DNA from: Ammonifex thiophilus
Lineage (GTDB): Bacteria; Bacillota; Desulfotomaculia; Desulfotomaculales; Ammonificaceae
Direction of reading: 5' to 3'
Assembly: GCF_003368535.1 (NCBI RefSeq)
Contig: NZ_QSLN01000001.1
Location: 366,453 to 430,452 of the forward strand
DNA length: 64,000 nt
A program made the position numbers and the translations under genes. Below the pieces are notes generated by a model. It worked only from the letters and a program-made list of their open reading frames with translations. It ran no database searches and was not told the DNA's origin. Below are positions 8,048-15,472 of this stretch, one piece after another (position 1 is the first letter of the stretch; the number at the start of each line of letters is the position of its first letter).

Positions 8048-9189
8048 GGGCGCTCATCGACGTGGGTGACTGGCAGGAGTTGCTAACGCTGGAGGAAGGG
8101 CGTGCGCTGGAGGGGGAGGAAGCGCCGGAGCTGGTCCGGGATCTAGCCGCCCGGTACCCCTATCCCGGGGACCTCGACCCCGCTTCCGCCACTTGGGTCA
8201 CCGAGATGGCCCTGGCGCTGGAGCGGGATTACGCCCCGGAATTGCTGGTAGCGATCTACGCCTCTCCTTATTGGGCTGCTTTCCACCCGGAGGGGAAGAG
8301 CGCCTGGGAGGAGCGGGTGGCGAGAACCCGCCGGGAAGTGGAGCGTTTGCTGTCCGCCACTTCTCTAGAACCGGTCCTGGTGGGGCTGGGCGGGATGCTT
8401 CCTTGCCGGGGGGAGGTGGAGCTCTTATCGTCACTGGAGGGGCTGGCGGTAGCGGCTGGTCCGCTGGCGCGCCAAGCCGGTCTTTTTCTTCCCACCTCTG
8501 AAGACCTGAAGCTTTTGCGGCGCGCGGTGGGGATAGAGAGGGTGGTGGCGCGGGAGGAGTTCCAGAACGAATTTGGCGGCCACCCCGCTTTTTATCAGCG
8601 CTTCCCCGACTACCTGATCCTGTCCCGGGAGGGTTTCTGTCTGCGGGCGCTGGGAAGCAGCCCTCGCCCGGCTTACCTGGTGCCGGAGGGCCCCGCCCTT
8701 ATCCCCTTGACTGGCCCTGCCGGGCTGAGGGAAAAAGTGAATTCACTGGTGGACTTGGCCCCGACCCTGCTGGAGCTCCTGCGGCGGGGCCAGCGGATAC
8801 TGCTGGTTTTGCTGGAGGGAATGGGGACGGACGCCTTCCCCTGGCCCTTTCGCCCGGTGGCCAACACTTGCGGCTGGTACCGCTACATAGCCGCCGACTT
8901 CCCTCAGTACCTGGCCCTCTTCACCGGGCAGCACTTCACCGCGTGGACTTATCCTCCTGGCCTGGCTTACTACCGCGAAGACCGGCCGGGAAAACCCTAC
9001 CCTTTTTCCGGGCTTTTCAGCGAGCTCCCTGCGGCGGCGCTGGGCAGGGTTTACCCGGGCCGGACGGCGGCGGTAGGAGGGCGCAGCGTTCACACTCACG
9101 TCTTCGCCGGTTGCCGCTTATGCGTGGAGTGTTTCGTGCGGGGTCTTTACCACCAGGGCGTCATGGTCACTTGGCGCGACCCGCTTTAA
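8044..9189 (+). CDS. Conserved-looking protein of unknown function, operon end
   Basis: 381 residues if started at GTG 8044, which overlaps the radical SAM stop (GTGA). I do not recognise a family. It is soluble, rich in leucine, proline and aromatic residues; a hydrophobic strand ending in glycines (ILLVLLEGMG, about residues 256-265) is followed by an acidic residue; near the C-terminus is a cysteine cluster CRLCVEC preceded by HTH, which could bind metal. Tight coupling to the radical SAM gene suggests the two work together. No signal peptide or membrane segment seen. Confidence 0.7.
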   Translation: MRALIDVGDWQELLTLEEGRALEGEEAPELVRDLAARYPYPGDLDPASATWVTEMALALERDYAPELLVAIYASPYWAAFHPEGKSAWEERVARTRREVERLLSATSLEPVLVGLGGMLPCRGEVELLSSLEGLAVAAGPLARQAGLFLPTSEDLKLLRRAVGIERVVAREEFQNEFGGHPAFYQRFPDYLILSREGFCLRALGSSPRPAYLVPEGPALIPLTGPAGLREKVNSLVDLAPTLLELLRRGQRILLVLLEGMGTDAFPWPFRPVANTCGWYRYIAADFPQYLALFTGQHFTAWTYPPGLAYYREDRPGKPYPFSGLFSELPAAALGRVYPGRTAAVGGRSVHTHVFAGCRLCVECFVRGLYHQGVMVTWRDPL

Positions 9190-9195
9190 TCCCCT

Positions 9196-9633
9196 TCATG
9201 GCTTACCTTTTCCGAATTCCCCTATCCACCTCACCCGGGGCACGAGTTCCTGCACAGCGGCATAAAAACGCCCGTCACCCGTAAAAAGTACCGCGTCCAG
9301 CTGCTCGGCCAGGGCCAGATACGCTGCATCGTAGGCACTTATCCTGTAGCGGAACGCGCAACGGTATACGTCCGCGGGTTCCGGATCGGCCAAACGTACG
9401 CCCAGCGCCAGAAGGTGACGCAGTGCCTCCTCGCCAACATCCACAAAGATACGCCCCCGACACACCGCGACCAGAAGCCCGTTTGCAATCTCGTACACCC
9501 ACAGGGAGGGCGCAAACATCTCGAAGGAGTGCTCGAACACCGCCGCGTCCCGCAGGGCAATAGCTTCCTCCACATGTTCTTCATCGTCGAATACCCACTT
9601 GAGACTCACGCTAGCATCTACGACCACGCGCAC
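9196..9633 (-). CDS. vapC: VapC-like PIN-domain toxin (ribonuclease)
   Basis: 145-residue PIN-domain protein, expected to cleave RNA when free of its antitoxin. It opens with VVVDASVSLKWVF (first catalytic Asp) and carries a conserved Glu in WVYEIANGLL, the Asp in SAYDAAYLALAE and the last Asp in LFTGDGRF. I chose GTG 9633 just after the antitoxin stop (9635-9637), not the upstream in-frame ATG 9708, because the latter would put 25 non-PIN residues in front and run deep into the antitoxin gene. All acidic residues are intact, so it is probably active. Confidence 0.85.
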   Translation of the reverse strand: MRVVVDASVSLKWVFDDEEHVEEAIALRDAAVFEHSFEMFAPSLWVYEIANGLLVAVCRGRIFVDVGEEALRHLLALGVRLADPEPADVYRCAFRYRISAYDAAYLALAEQLDAVLFTGDGRFYAAVQELVPRVRWIGEFGKGKP

Positions 9634-9634
9634 C

Positions 9635-9892
9635 TCATCTGCGCCGCCCTTCCTCGATGAGAAGACGCACGGGCACTCCAATAGGCCCGACGCGCTCGCG
9701 TATGGCATCCAGAGCTCGGGCCGCCTCTTGGGGGCTCTCCGCGGTAGGAAGTAAACCGTCCTCCGCCAGCTGGCGTCTTAGCGCCATAAGGGCGTAGGCG
9801 CTCACAGATACGCCCCTACGTGCGGCTGCGATCTTCACCTTCTCCCGCAGCGCCGGGTCATCCAAGTAAATGTTTAACCTCGCCGTTCTCAT
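9635..9892 (-). CDS. vapB: VapB-like antitoxin, ribbon-helix-helix type
   Basis: 85-residue partner of the PIN toxin that follows it with no gap. The N-terminus RTARLNIYLDDPALREKVKI and the following helix RGVSVSAYALMALRRQL resemble a CopG/Arc ribbon-helix-helix DNA-binding domain; the C-terminal part would wrap the toxin. It should neutralise VapC and repress its own promoter, which has repeats within the promoter spacer (9920-9948). RHH assignment is by pattern only. Confidence 0.75.
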   Translation of the reverse strand: MRTARLNIYLDDPALREKVKIAAARRGVSVSAYALMALRRQLAEDGLLPTAESPQEAARALDAIRERVGPIGVPVRLLIEEGRRR

Positions 9893-9919
9893 GTTACTTC
9901 CCCCCTCGCTAACAACTCT

Positions 9920-9948
9920 ATTGTAGCACTTTAGTGCTTTAGTGCCAA
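9920..9948 (-). promoter_or_regulatory. Promoter with embedded operator for vapBC
   Basis: Read on the minus strand: TTGGCA, exactly 17 bases, TACAAT, a good housekeeping promoter 28 bases before the antitoxin start. The spacer contains a palindrome AGCACT-TT-AGTGCT (9925-9938 on the plus strand) and a direct repeat TTTAGTGC (9930-9937 and 9938-9945). A repressor there would block RNA polymerase, as expected for an autoregulated toxin-antitoxin operon. Confidence 0.65.
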
Positions 9949-10088
9949 TCTACATCGTGAAGCTCCTGTGCTCTTTCGCACCGGCATGCTTTAAAAAAAA
10001 ACAGGGCGTCTTGCTTCGCGAACTGAGAGCCTGCGATTCGAAGGCCTTAGGCTTGCAGTTTTGCGTCCTGCAGACATCATATCAAAAC

Positions 10089-10472
10089 CTACCTGCTTGC
10101 AATGCGGCCTAGATATAAAGCGAGCAGCCATACTGGGGGAAAAGAGAAAATGAGAAAAAGAAAACCAATAGTTTTAAAATATTTCCTAGCAGCACTATCC
10201 AAAGCTTCCCGTTGCCTATAGACTAAGAAGTCAATACCTACGCAGAGAGAAACAACAGCATTTTGAGTAAGCAGCAGAACTAGTCCTACACGCCAGGATT
10301 CAGGCTGGGGTAACATAACAGTTAACAAAGCAAGAAATAGTCCTTGACCTATTACAAGGGGCGAAAGAGCCACTATCATTTTTGTGTGGCGAAAAACAAA
10401 AAGAAATAATCCTACACCCACAAAGAAGAATCCAGTTAAGACTTGAATCGTGACTTCCACGCTACTTACCAT
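10089..10472 (-). CDS. Small membrane protein of unknown function
   Basis: 127 residues with about four hydrophobic segments (for example VLTGFFFVGVGLFLFVF and IGFLFLIFSFPPVWLLALYL). ATG 10472 follows AAGGAAGGG. I recognise no family. It is the last gene of a minus-strand set with two larger membrane proteins and two small proteins. Base composition is more AT-rich than the flanking metabolic genes, which suggests acquired DNA. Confidence 0.65.
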   Translation of the reverse strand: MVSSVEVTIQVLTGFFFVGVGLFLFVFRHTKMIVALSPLVIGQGLFLALLTVMLPQPESWRVGLVLLLTQNAVVSLCVGIDFLVYRQREALDSAARKYFKTIGFLFLIFSFPPVWLLALYLGRIASR

Positions 10473-10510
10473 AAAAATCCCTTCCTTGTTTGCGCATTAT
10501 TTTGCTCCCT

Positions 10511-11236
10511 CTACTCGGCGGGATGAGATGCTTCTTTCCCTTCTCCAGCCTCCGCCCTGCCTAGTTCCTCTTTTATGATTCTGAAGAAGATCCTGGAACC
10601 ATAGAGGAAATATGCCAACCCTCCCGCTCCAAAGCAAAAAGCTTCGCAAGCACACGATATGGGGTCGGTTTTACTAAAAAAAGGTGTAGGACCGAAAACC
10701 ATAACTCCAAGGACGAGCACCATACCCGTGGCCAAAATACCCGTTAGTACCAACTTCGGTACTGTTCGAGTAAACCGTGCGGAATAATCGTAGTATGCAT
10801 ATACAGTAGCACAAAAAAAGACTATACACATCGTAACTGGAGGAAAAGCAAGAAGCAGAAAATAAGCGACAACTTTAACAGGCAAGCCCCCTAATATACC
10901 TGATATTAACATAAAAGGAAAGCAAAACAGTAAGGCGCGGATAAAAAGTGGGAACAAACGAACATGCCGATACAGATCAAACACTGTTTCGGGGTTGATC
11001 TTGGGTTTGCTGATAAGCTCCTTCTTATCCAAGAAAACAGCAAAGGCCCCAACGCAGGCAATAAAAAGCCCCATCAGCTTAAACCAAGCCCCGGCCTCCT
11101 TGGGTAGATCAATTACCGAGCTGAGATCCCGGCGCAGGTCGCCGTGCGAAACGAGCTCCCCCAGGGCAACTCCCAGCAGCGCAGAGGCAACCAACACCCC
11201 GGCGTAAATGAGAGGGAGAGCAGAGCCCTTCTTCAC
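10511..11236 (-). CDS. Membrane protein of unknown function, copy 2 of a duplicated pair
   Basis: 241 residues, about six hydrophobic segments, C-terminal tail charged and ending HPAE. GTG 11236 follows GGAGGT. It resembles the protein at 11563-12312 in its start (MKKG plus a hydrophobic helix with a G-rich core), in segment order and in the tail (ending PPAE there), and the DNA around both stops is similar (CTACTCGGCGGGA), so the two are probably paralogues from a tandem duplication. Function unknown. Confidence 0.68.
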   Translation of the reverse strand: MKKGSALPLIYAGVLVASALLGVALGELVSHGDLRRDLSSVIDLPKEAGAWFKLMGLFIACVGAFAVFLDKKELISKPKINPETVFDLYRHVRLFPLFIRALLFCFPFMLISGILGGLPVKVVAYFLLLAFPPVTMCIVFFCATVYAYYDYSARFTRTVPKLVLTGILATGMVLVLGVMVFGPTPFFSKTDPISCACEAFCFGAGGLAYFLYGSRIFFRIIKEELGRAEAGEGKEASHPAE

Positions 11237-11255
11237 TACCTCCAGCCCCCTAAGT

Positions 11256-11429
11256 TCATGATCTTAACCGGCAGGGTTCACCCCGTATTTCTCCCATCCC
11301 TGGTAAAAGCCCGTCCCAAAGCGGCAAAGGAGTAAGCCCCAGTATACCAGCTACCAGCCCGCCAGCCCCAGCTGCTAGAGGTGCATCGATGAGACCAGCA
11401 GCGCCCGCCGCGTATGCAGCTTCTCCCAT
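11256..11429 (-). CDS. Small Gly/Ala-rich hydrophobic ORF, 57 residues
   Basis: Open frame from ATG 11429 to TGA 11256-11258, ending 19 bases before the downstream membrane-protein start. The product begins MGEAAYAAGAAGLIDAPLAA and continues with a hydrophobic Gly-rich stretch, so it could insert in or associate with membrane. No strong ribosome site is visible, which lowers confidence. Its position matches that of the 111-residue gene in front of the paralogous membrane protein (12330-12665, 17 bases before the next start), which is the main reason to list it. Confidence 0.4.
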   Translation of the reverse strand: MGEAAYAAGAAGLIDAPLAAGAGGLVAGILGLTPLPLWDGLLPGMGEIRGEPCRLRS

Positions 11430-11480
11430 CGATTCAGCTTATGGAGCCAGAGTGGTAGAGCTAGAAAACTCTACTTCTCT

Positions 11481-11533
11481 CACTCACAATCAATCTCCTT
11501 CCTCTGCAACCCGAAGCTTTCCCGCAGAACTCC
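11481..11533. repeat. Duplicated upstream segment, copy 2
   Basis: About 80% identical, with a 4-base gap, to 12726-12775 (shared core CTTCCTCTG..A..CCGAAGCTT). Each copy lies upstream, on the minus strand, of a small ORF plus membrane protein. It marks a tandem duplication of the whole module and may carry its promoter or a leader. Confidence 0.7.
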
Positions 11534-11562
11534 CCTCGACCTCGGGAAGCAGGCGCCCACCT

Positions 11563-12312
11563 CTACTCGGCGGGAGGCGCTTCTTTTTGTTTTTCTGTTT
11601 CTTGCTGCTCCAGCACTTCTCCTTTTGAGGAGGATGGAGAATTCAGCACTGCCCGAAAAGCAGTAGTAGCCCTGTAAAAGAAACATGCCGAGAGAACAAG
11701 TCCAAAGATGGTATCGTCTCGCATCACCGAAGTTGGGTCAGTACTCGGAACGGGACCGGAAAAAACGTGAGATACAATAGCGAACAGAAATATAACGAAT
11801 AGCACTAGTAGTCCCAGGCGGAAAAAGGAGCTCATTGAATCTCCTGCAAGATGAGGGTAAAACCTAGATAACCTTATCTCGAAAGCAGTGAGAGAAGAAA
11901 ATGGAATGGCTACCATGAAAAAGAAAAATATCACCACCGACATATCTATCCCGCCAAGAAACCCGGACAAAAAGATGGTGGGTAATGCTAAGCCAAGCGT
12001 CCACACGATGCACCTGGAGAGGCCTATGTGGGAAAATAAGTCTAGAACCGTTTTAAGGGAATCTCCAAAACTGGGAGGTAATTCGCGGCCACTCAATCTA
12101 TCGGCAATCAAAGCGTATAACCCTATAAAAATATACATCAATTTCTGCCATCGGAAGGCGACGATTCTTAAAAAATCATACCAATAGGGAGACTGATAGA
12201 CAGCGCTGGTCCACCACGGCAGCACAACCAGCCCTATTAACAAACCAGCAGCAACAGAAGCAAGAAAGGTAATTCCAATATAAAAAATAGAAGGAACAGG
12301 ACCTTTCTTCAT
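11563..12312 (-). CDS. Membrane protein of unknown function, copy 1 of a duplicated pair
   Basis: 249 residues, about six hydrophobic segments, tail rich in K/E and ending PPAE. ATG 12312 is preceded by GAGGTGAT. The N-terminal helix (FYIGITFLASVAAGLLIGLV) and the segment around SGFLGGIDMSVVIFFFFMVA match the plan of the 241-residue protein at 10511-11236 (SGILGGLPVKVVAYFLLLAF in the same position). No enzyme motif is seen. With the small protein upstream it forms a two-gene unit that has been duplicated. Confidence 0.7.
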   Translation of the reverse strand: MKKGPVPSIFYIGITFLASVAAGLLIGLVVLPWWTSAVYQSPYWYDFLRIVAFRWQKLMYIFIGLYALIADRLSGRELPPSFGDSLKTVLDLFSHIGLSRCIVWTLGLALPTIFLSGFLGGIDMSVVIFFFFMVAIPFSSLTAFEIRLSRFYPHLAGDSMSSFFRLGLLVLFVIFLFAIVSHVFSGPVPSTDPTSVMRDDTIFGLVLSACFFYRATTAFRAVLNSPSSSKGEVLEQQETEKQKEAPPAE

Positions 12313-12329
12313 ATAATCACCTCACATGG

Positions 12330-12665
12330 TTAGTCTATTTCATTTTGGTAGAAGCCTACCCAATCTGACTGGGACCAGTTGGGTTCTTGTAGGTCTGGCT
12401 TCGACAAGAGCTCATACGGGTTTACCTCGTACCACTCGTAAGCCTCACAGAATGTTCTAGCACCGCTGTAAAGTGTGTGCGCAGCACAAGCAAATGCCAC
12501 CGCACCCCCTGCCCTACCAACATTACGAGGCACGAGCCCTTCTTCGCTGGCTTCGTATAACGAAGCTCCATGACTGGCGCCAACATCTTCAAGTGGAGAG
12601 TACCAATCGCTGTACATCGCCTTAAAAGCCTCCGAAGCCACGTATTCGATCCTAGCCCAGCTCAC
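12330..12665 (-). CDS. Small protein of unknown function upstream of membrane protein copy 1
   Basis: 111 residues from GTG 12665, behind AAGGAGGT (spacing about 11). It is acidic and aromatic-rich with a central hydrophobic Gly/Ala stretch (GRAGGAVAFACAAHTLYSGA). No family recognised. It ends 17 bases before the membrane-protein start and is likely co-transcribed. A secreted peptide/immunity or sensor/partner pair is possible, but nothing in the sequence decides it. Confidence 0.6.
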   Translation of the reverse strand: MSWARIEYVASEAFKAMYSDWYSPLEDVGASHGASLYEASEEGLVPRNVGRAGGAVAFACAAHTLYSGARTFCEAYEWYEVNPYELLSKPDLQEPNWSQSDWVGFYQNEID

Positions 12666-12725
12666 TTAAAATTCTACCTCCTTCTGGAACTGGAATGATA
12701 GAGCTGAAAAAGACCCTGCCCCTCC

Positions 12726-12775
12726 CACTTACAATCCCCTTCCTCTGTAATCCGAAGCTTTTCCGACACAGCTCC
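12726..12775. repeat. Duplicated upstream segment, copy 1
   Basis: Partner of 11481-11533. It lies about 60 bases upstream of the 111-residue gene on the minus strand. The similarity continues weakly towards the gene (TAGAGCT is shared by both copies) and then stops, which sets the edge of the duplicated part. Confidence 0.7.
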
Positions 12776-12856
12776 TTGCCGGTAGGAAGGTCTGTGGGTA
12801 CTCGAAGGAGTGAGGGCGTACAATTTCAGTAGGTGACGGAGGAGACTCATGAAGGA

Positions 12857-13662
12857 GGAGACCTCGCCCCTCGCGGACAATTTTCATGGACTGAAAGGAG
12901 GAGCGAGGTCTCATGCACAATCAACCTATTTCAGACATTCAACCTCTTGCGGACATAATCCTTCTTCTGGGGGAGAAAGTTAGCAAACTAATTACCGAAT
13001 GTCGCGACTTCTACAAGCTCGAAGAAGAAGTGTACAAGCTCTCTCAAGGAGCTTGCGTGAAGATCTTCGCCTGGGCCCTCGAGGAAATAGACACCTGGCT
13101 CGTGAACGCCCGGGACAAGCGCACCTGGAAAGTGATAGGCTTCCGGGAAAGAACCGTAGTTAGCAGCTTTGGGGAATTCAAAGTAAAAAGGCGGCTTTAC
13201 CGGAACAAGCAAACGGGGGAAGCCGGGTTTCTTCTTGACCAGGCCTTGGGCTGGTCAGAGAGATCCCGGTGCACACCGCGCTTGAAAGAGATGGCGGTGA
13301 AGCTGGGAGCGGACATGCCCTTCAGGCGAGCGGCAGAAATTCCAGGCTATCTTGTCCCAGGGATAAGCCCCATGGCGGTGTGGCAGGCCGTGCAGGGGTA
13401 GGAGAAGCGCTCAGGCAGGAGGGAGAGTCCAGAAGAGAAGCCGTTTTTGAGAAGGGAAAGACACCCAGTTGAGCCGGCGGCTTATGGAAGATAGAGGAAG
13501 CAGGGAGCTGGCCCGAGACGCGAGTTTGCCGGCATTGAGGGGGGCAGTCTAGAGGAGCTCCATGGGTGAAGCACGTGTTGCGGGAACTAAGCCGGCCTAG
13601 CCTCAGTAGTTTGATCCCTTAATGGCATAGGTACCGGGACTATACTGGGCGGCGAGGTCTCC
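12857..13662 (+). mobile_element. Decayed ISLre2-type insertion sequence
   Basis: A 12-bp perfect inverted repeat, GGAGACCTCGCC (12857-12868) and GGCGAGGTCTCC (13651-13662), bounds the element. It is flanked by an 8-bp near-perfect direct repeat, ATGAAGGA (12849-12856) and ATGAAGGG (13663-13670), which looks like a target-site duplication. Inside is a UPF0236-family transposase with an internal deletion and frame changes. At about 0.8 kb it is roughly half of a usual ISLre2 element, so it cannot move by itself. Confidence 0.75.
12913..13622 (+). pseudogene. UPF0236/ISLre2 transposase, truncated and frameshifted
   Basis: The first 162 residues (12913-13401) match the UPF0236 transposase N-terminus, including WKVIGFRERTVVSSFGEFKV and RRLYRNKQTGEAGFLLDQALGW. 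After VWQAV the frame stops, while the family sequence goes on in another frame (VGEALRQEGESRREAVFEKG). The catalytic middle is missing. A C-terminal piece follows in broken frames: LPALRGAV near 13513-13540, then VLRELSRPSLSSLIP ending at 13622, similar to the end of the partial transposase at 63464. Clearly inactive. Confidence 0.82.
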
Positions 13663-13795
13663 ATGAAGGGAAGTTTTCTCCCGAACCACCTACCAACTCT
13701 TGACGCGCACCAAAGGAGTGTGCGAGTTGCGATCAGACGTCGGTTAGAGTAGACTTTTGTTAAAAGGTAGGCCTTACCCGGAAAGGGGAGAGAGA

Positions 13796-14116
13796 ATGGC
13801 GGGAGTTTTGCAAGAGGTCGTATGGGTAGGGATGGGAGCTTTCTCCCTGGCCAAAGAAAAACTGGAGAAGCTGGCTCAAGAGCTTAAGGAGAAGGGGAAG
13901 GCTTCTTCCCAGGAAGCGCGCTCGCTCTGGCAGGAGCTCAAAAAGCGGGGTGCTAGGGAGCACGCCAGCCTATGTCAGGCCACCAAGGAGAGGTTGGAGA
14001 GGTGGCGCTACCAGTGGGGTTGGGTTTCCCGGCGCGAGTGGGAGGATCTTCTCCGGAGGATAGAGCGCCTGGAGGCCATCTTGCTAGAGAGTCAGAGCAA
14101 GACCGAAGCCAACTAA
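13796..14116 (+). CDS. Phasin-like coiled-coil protein
   Basis: 106 residues from ATG 13796 (behind AAAGGGGAGAG; upstream in-frame starts lack a good site). A short hydrophobic N-terminus (VLQEVVWVGMGAFSLA) is followed by a long charged helix (KEKLEKLAQELKEKGKAS) and a C-terminal helix RREWEDLLRRIERLEAIL. This plan resembles the PhaF/phasin-like regulator family found in many Clostridia, often with no known role in polyester granules. Ends in a strong terminator hairpin. Confidence 0.6.
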   Translation: MAGVLQEVVWVGMGAFSLAKEKLEKLAQELKEKGKASSQEARSLWQELKKRGAREHASLCQATKERLERWRYQWGWVSRREWEDLLRRIERLEAILLESQSKTEAN

Positions 14117-14130
14117 CCTAAGTTCTAAAA

Positions 14131-14187
14131 GCGCCCTCCTGCTCCGTAAACTAGCTCTTAGGAAGAGTTCGGGGGAGGGCGCTTTTT
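14131..14187 (+). terminator. Intrinsic terminator that also contains the next gene's ribosome site
   Basis: Stem GCGCCCTCC (14131-14139) with GGAGGGCGC (14174-14182), then TTTTT. The loop is 34 bases. The right arm GGGGGAGGG lies 8 bases before ATG 14188 and would be that gene's Shine-Dalgarno. When the hairpin forms the site is hidden, so it may act as terminator for the phasin-like gene and as an attenuator for the gene that follows. Confidence 0.8.
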
Positions 14188-15300
14188 ATGCCCTGGCGCT
14201 GGCTTAAACTCGCGCTTTGCCTCTTTTTGCTTTGGGCTTTACCCGCCTGGGCCGAAGAGGGAAAACCGCTTCACTCCGAGCGCTTTCTGGTGCTGGTGGT
14301 CGACGGCCTCGACCGTCAAGCAGTCAACTCCTCGCTTACCCCTAACATAAGTGGGGTGGGAGCAGCGGGGGCGAGGGCCGAGAAGGTAAGCGGTGTTTTC
14401 CCCGATACTTCCGCTGCGGCGCTGGCCACTCTGCTCACCGGAGCTCAGCCTGAGCGCCATCGTTGCTTTTCCTTCCAAGACCTGCCCGCCGTTCCCGGCA
14501 TCTTCCGCTCTCTTGCTTCTAGGCAGACGGGAGTCTTTCTTTTCCTGGCCGGTAAGGAGGAATGGAGACTGCCTCCAGAGGAGAAAGTCAAGCTGGTGCG
14601 TGCTCCCGACGATACTTCTTTGACCAATAAGGTGCTGGCCTGCCTTCGGGAGGAGCAGCCTTACCTCTTGGTGGTGGTCTGGCGGGGGCCGGCGCTGGTG
14701 CGGGCCGCCGGAGGGAGCCAGAAGGACTATCTGCGAGCCGTCAAGGAGGCCGATACCCAGGTGGGCCGGATCCTCCAGTTCTGCTACAGTCAACAGATAT
14801 TCGACCGAACCTTCTTTTGCCTCACCGGCACTACCGGGGATCCTTACCTGGCTTTTAAGGCCCCGGAGGTAAAGGCGGGAGTGACCCTGCCTCCGGTAAG
14901 CCTTGCCGATGTAGCCCCTACCCTGGCCTACTTCCTGGGAGTGAAGCTTCCTTCGGCAGAAGGGCACGTGCTTTGGAACGCTTTACAGCCCGGCCCCGAA
15001 CGGAGCGAAACTTACCTTCTGGAGGTGCGGGTGAAGGAGCTGAGCGAAGCCCTTTACGGTGCCCGTAGCTTCCTTTGCTCTTTTCTGCGGGAAAAGGAGC
15101 TTTTGGAGCGTGAGAAAGAGAGGGTTTACAGCGAGAAAGAGGAGATCCAGAAAATTATCGCTCAAAAAGATGCCCGTATTGCTGGTCTTGAACGCAGGCT
15201 TTATGCCTGGAAGCTGGCGTTAGGAATATTCTTCTTGCTTTCCCTCCTGGGCTACTGGTGGGAATACCGTTTTCTCCGCCGCCGCTATCTTATGTTCTGA
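14188..15300 (+). CDS. Membrane-anchored alkaline-phosphatase-superfamily protein
   Basis: 370 residues. N-terminal signal peptide (LALCLFLLWALPAWA), then a phosphodiesterase/alkaline-phosphatase fold: FLVLVVDGLDRQAV gives the first metal-binding Asp, VFPDTSAAALATLLTG the nucleophile region (Thr/Ser), and LADVAPTLAYFLGVKLP the family end. After about residue 275 comes a coiled coil (LREKELLEREKERVYSEKEE) and one membrane helix (LALGIFFLLSLLGYWWEY). It probably acts outside the membrane on a phosphoester. I do not see all metal ligands with certainty, so activity is unproven. Confidence 0.7.
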   Translation: MPWRWLKLALCLFLLWALPAWAEEGKPLHSERFLVLVVDGLDRQAVNSSLTPNISGVGAAGARAEKVSGVFPDTSAAALATLLTGAQPERHRCFSFQDLPAVPGIFRSLASRQTGVFLFLAGKEEWRLPPEEKVKLVRAPDDTSLTNKVLACLREEQPYLLVVVWRGPALVRAAGGSQKDYLRAVKEADTQVGRILQFCYSQQIFDRTFFCLTGTTGDPYLAFKAPEVKAGVTLPPVSLADVAPTLAYFLGVKLPSAEGHVLWNALQPGPERSETYLLEVRVKELSEALYGARSFLCSFLREKELLEREKERVYSEKEEIQKIIAQKDARIAGLERRLYAWKLALGIFFLLSLLGYWWEYRFLRRRYLMF

Positions 15301-15310
15301 ATTTTTCCCC

Positions 15311-15340
15311 CGAAAGGTTCTCCCTTCCGTTTTTTCTTTT
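15311..15340 (+). terminator. Possible weak terminator
   Basis: CGAAAGG/CCTTCCG stem with one mismatch (15311-15317, 15323-15329), loop of five, followed by TTTTTTCTTTT. It would separate the phosphatase-fold gene from the acs operon. Confidence 0.4.
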
Positions 15341-15408
15341 CCCCGTGCCGGTGAAAGATTTTTTCCTGCGTTTAGGCGAGCAAATCTGCCCGCTCAAGCC
15401 CGAAGCCT

Positions 15409-15437
15409 TTGTTCCCCCTTTATGGGCGTGCTAAAAA
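15409..15437 (+). promoter_or_regulatory. Candidate promoter of the cooC-acs operon
   Basis: TTGTTC (15409-15414), 17 bases, TAAAAA (15432-15437), 36 bases before the first start codon. It is the best housekeeping-like promoter in the 172-base gap before the 21 kb block. The match to consensus is moderate. Confidence 0.35.
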
Positions 15438-15472
15438 TACGGCTAAAGCTCTAAGGCTAGCAGGGGAGAGAG

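Noticed and set aside
11389..11628. Plus-strand 79-residue ORF
   Set aside because: It lies antisense to the small ORF and the 3' end of the membrane-protein gene, has no ribosome site and no sensible protein pattern.
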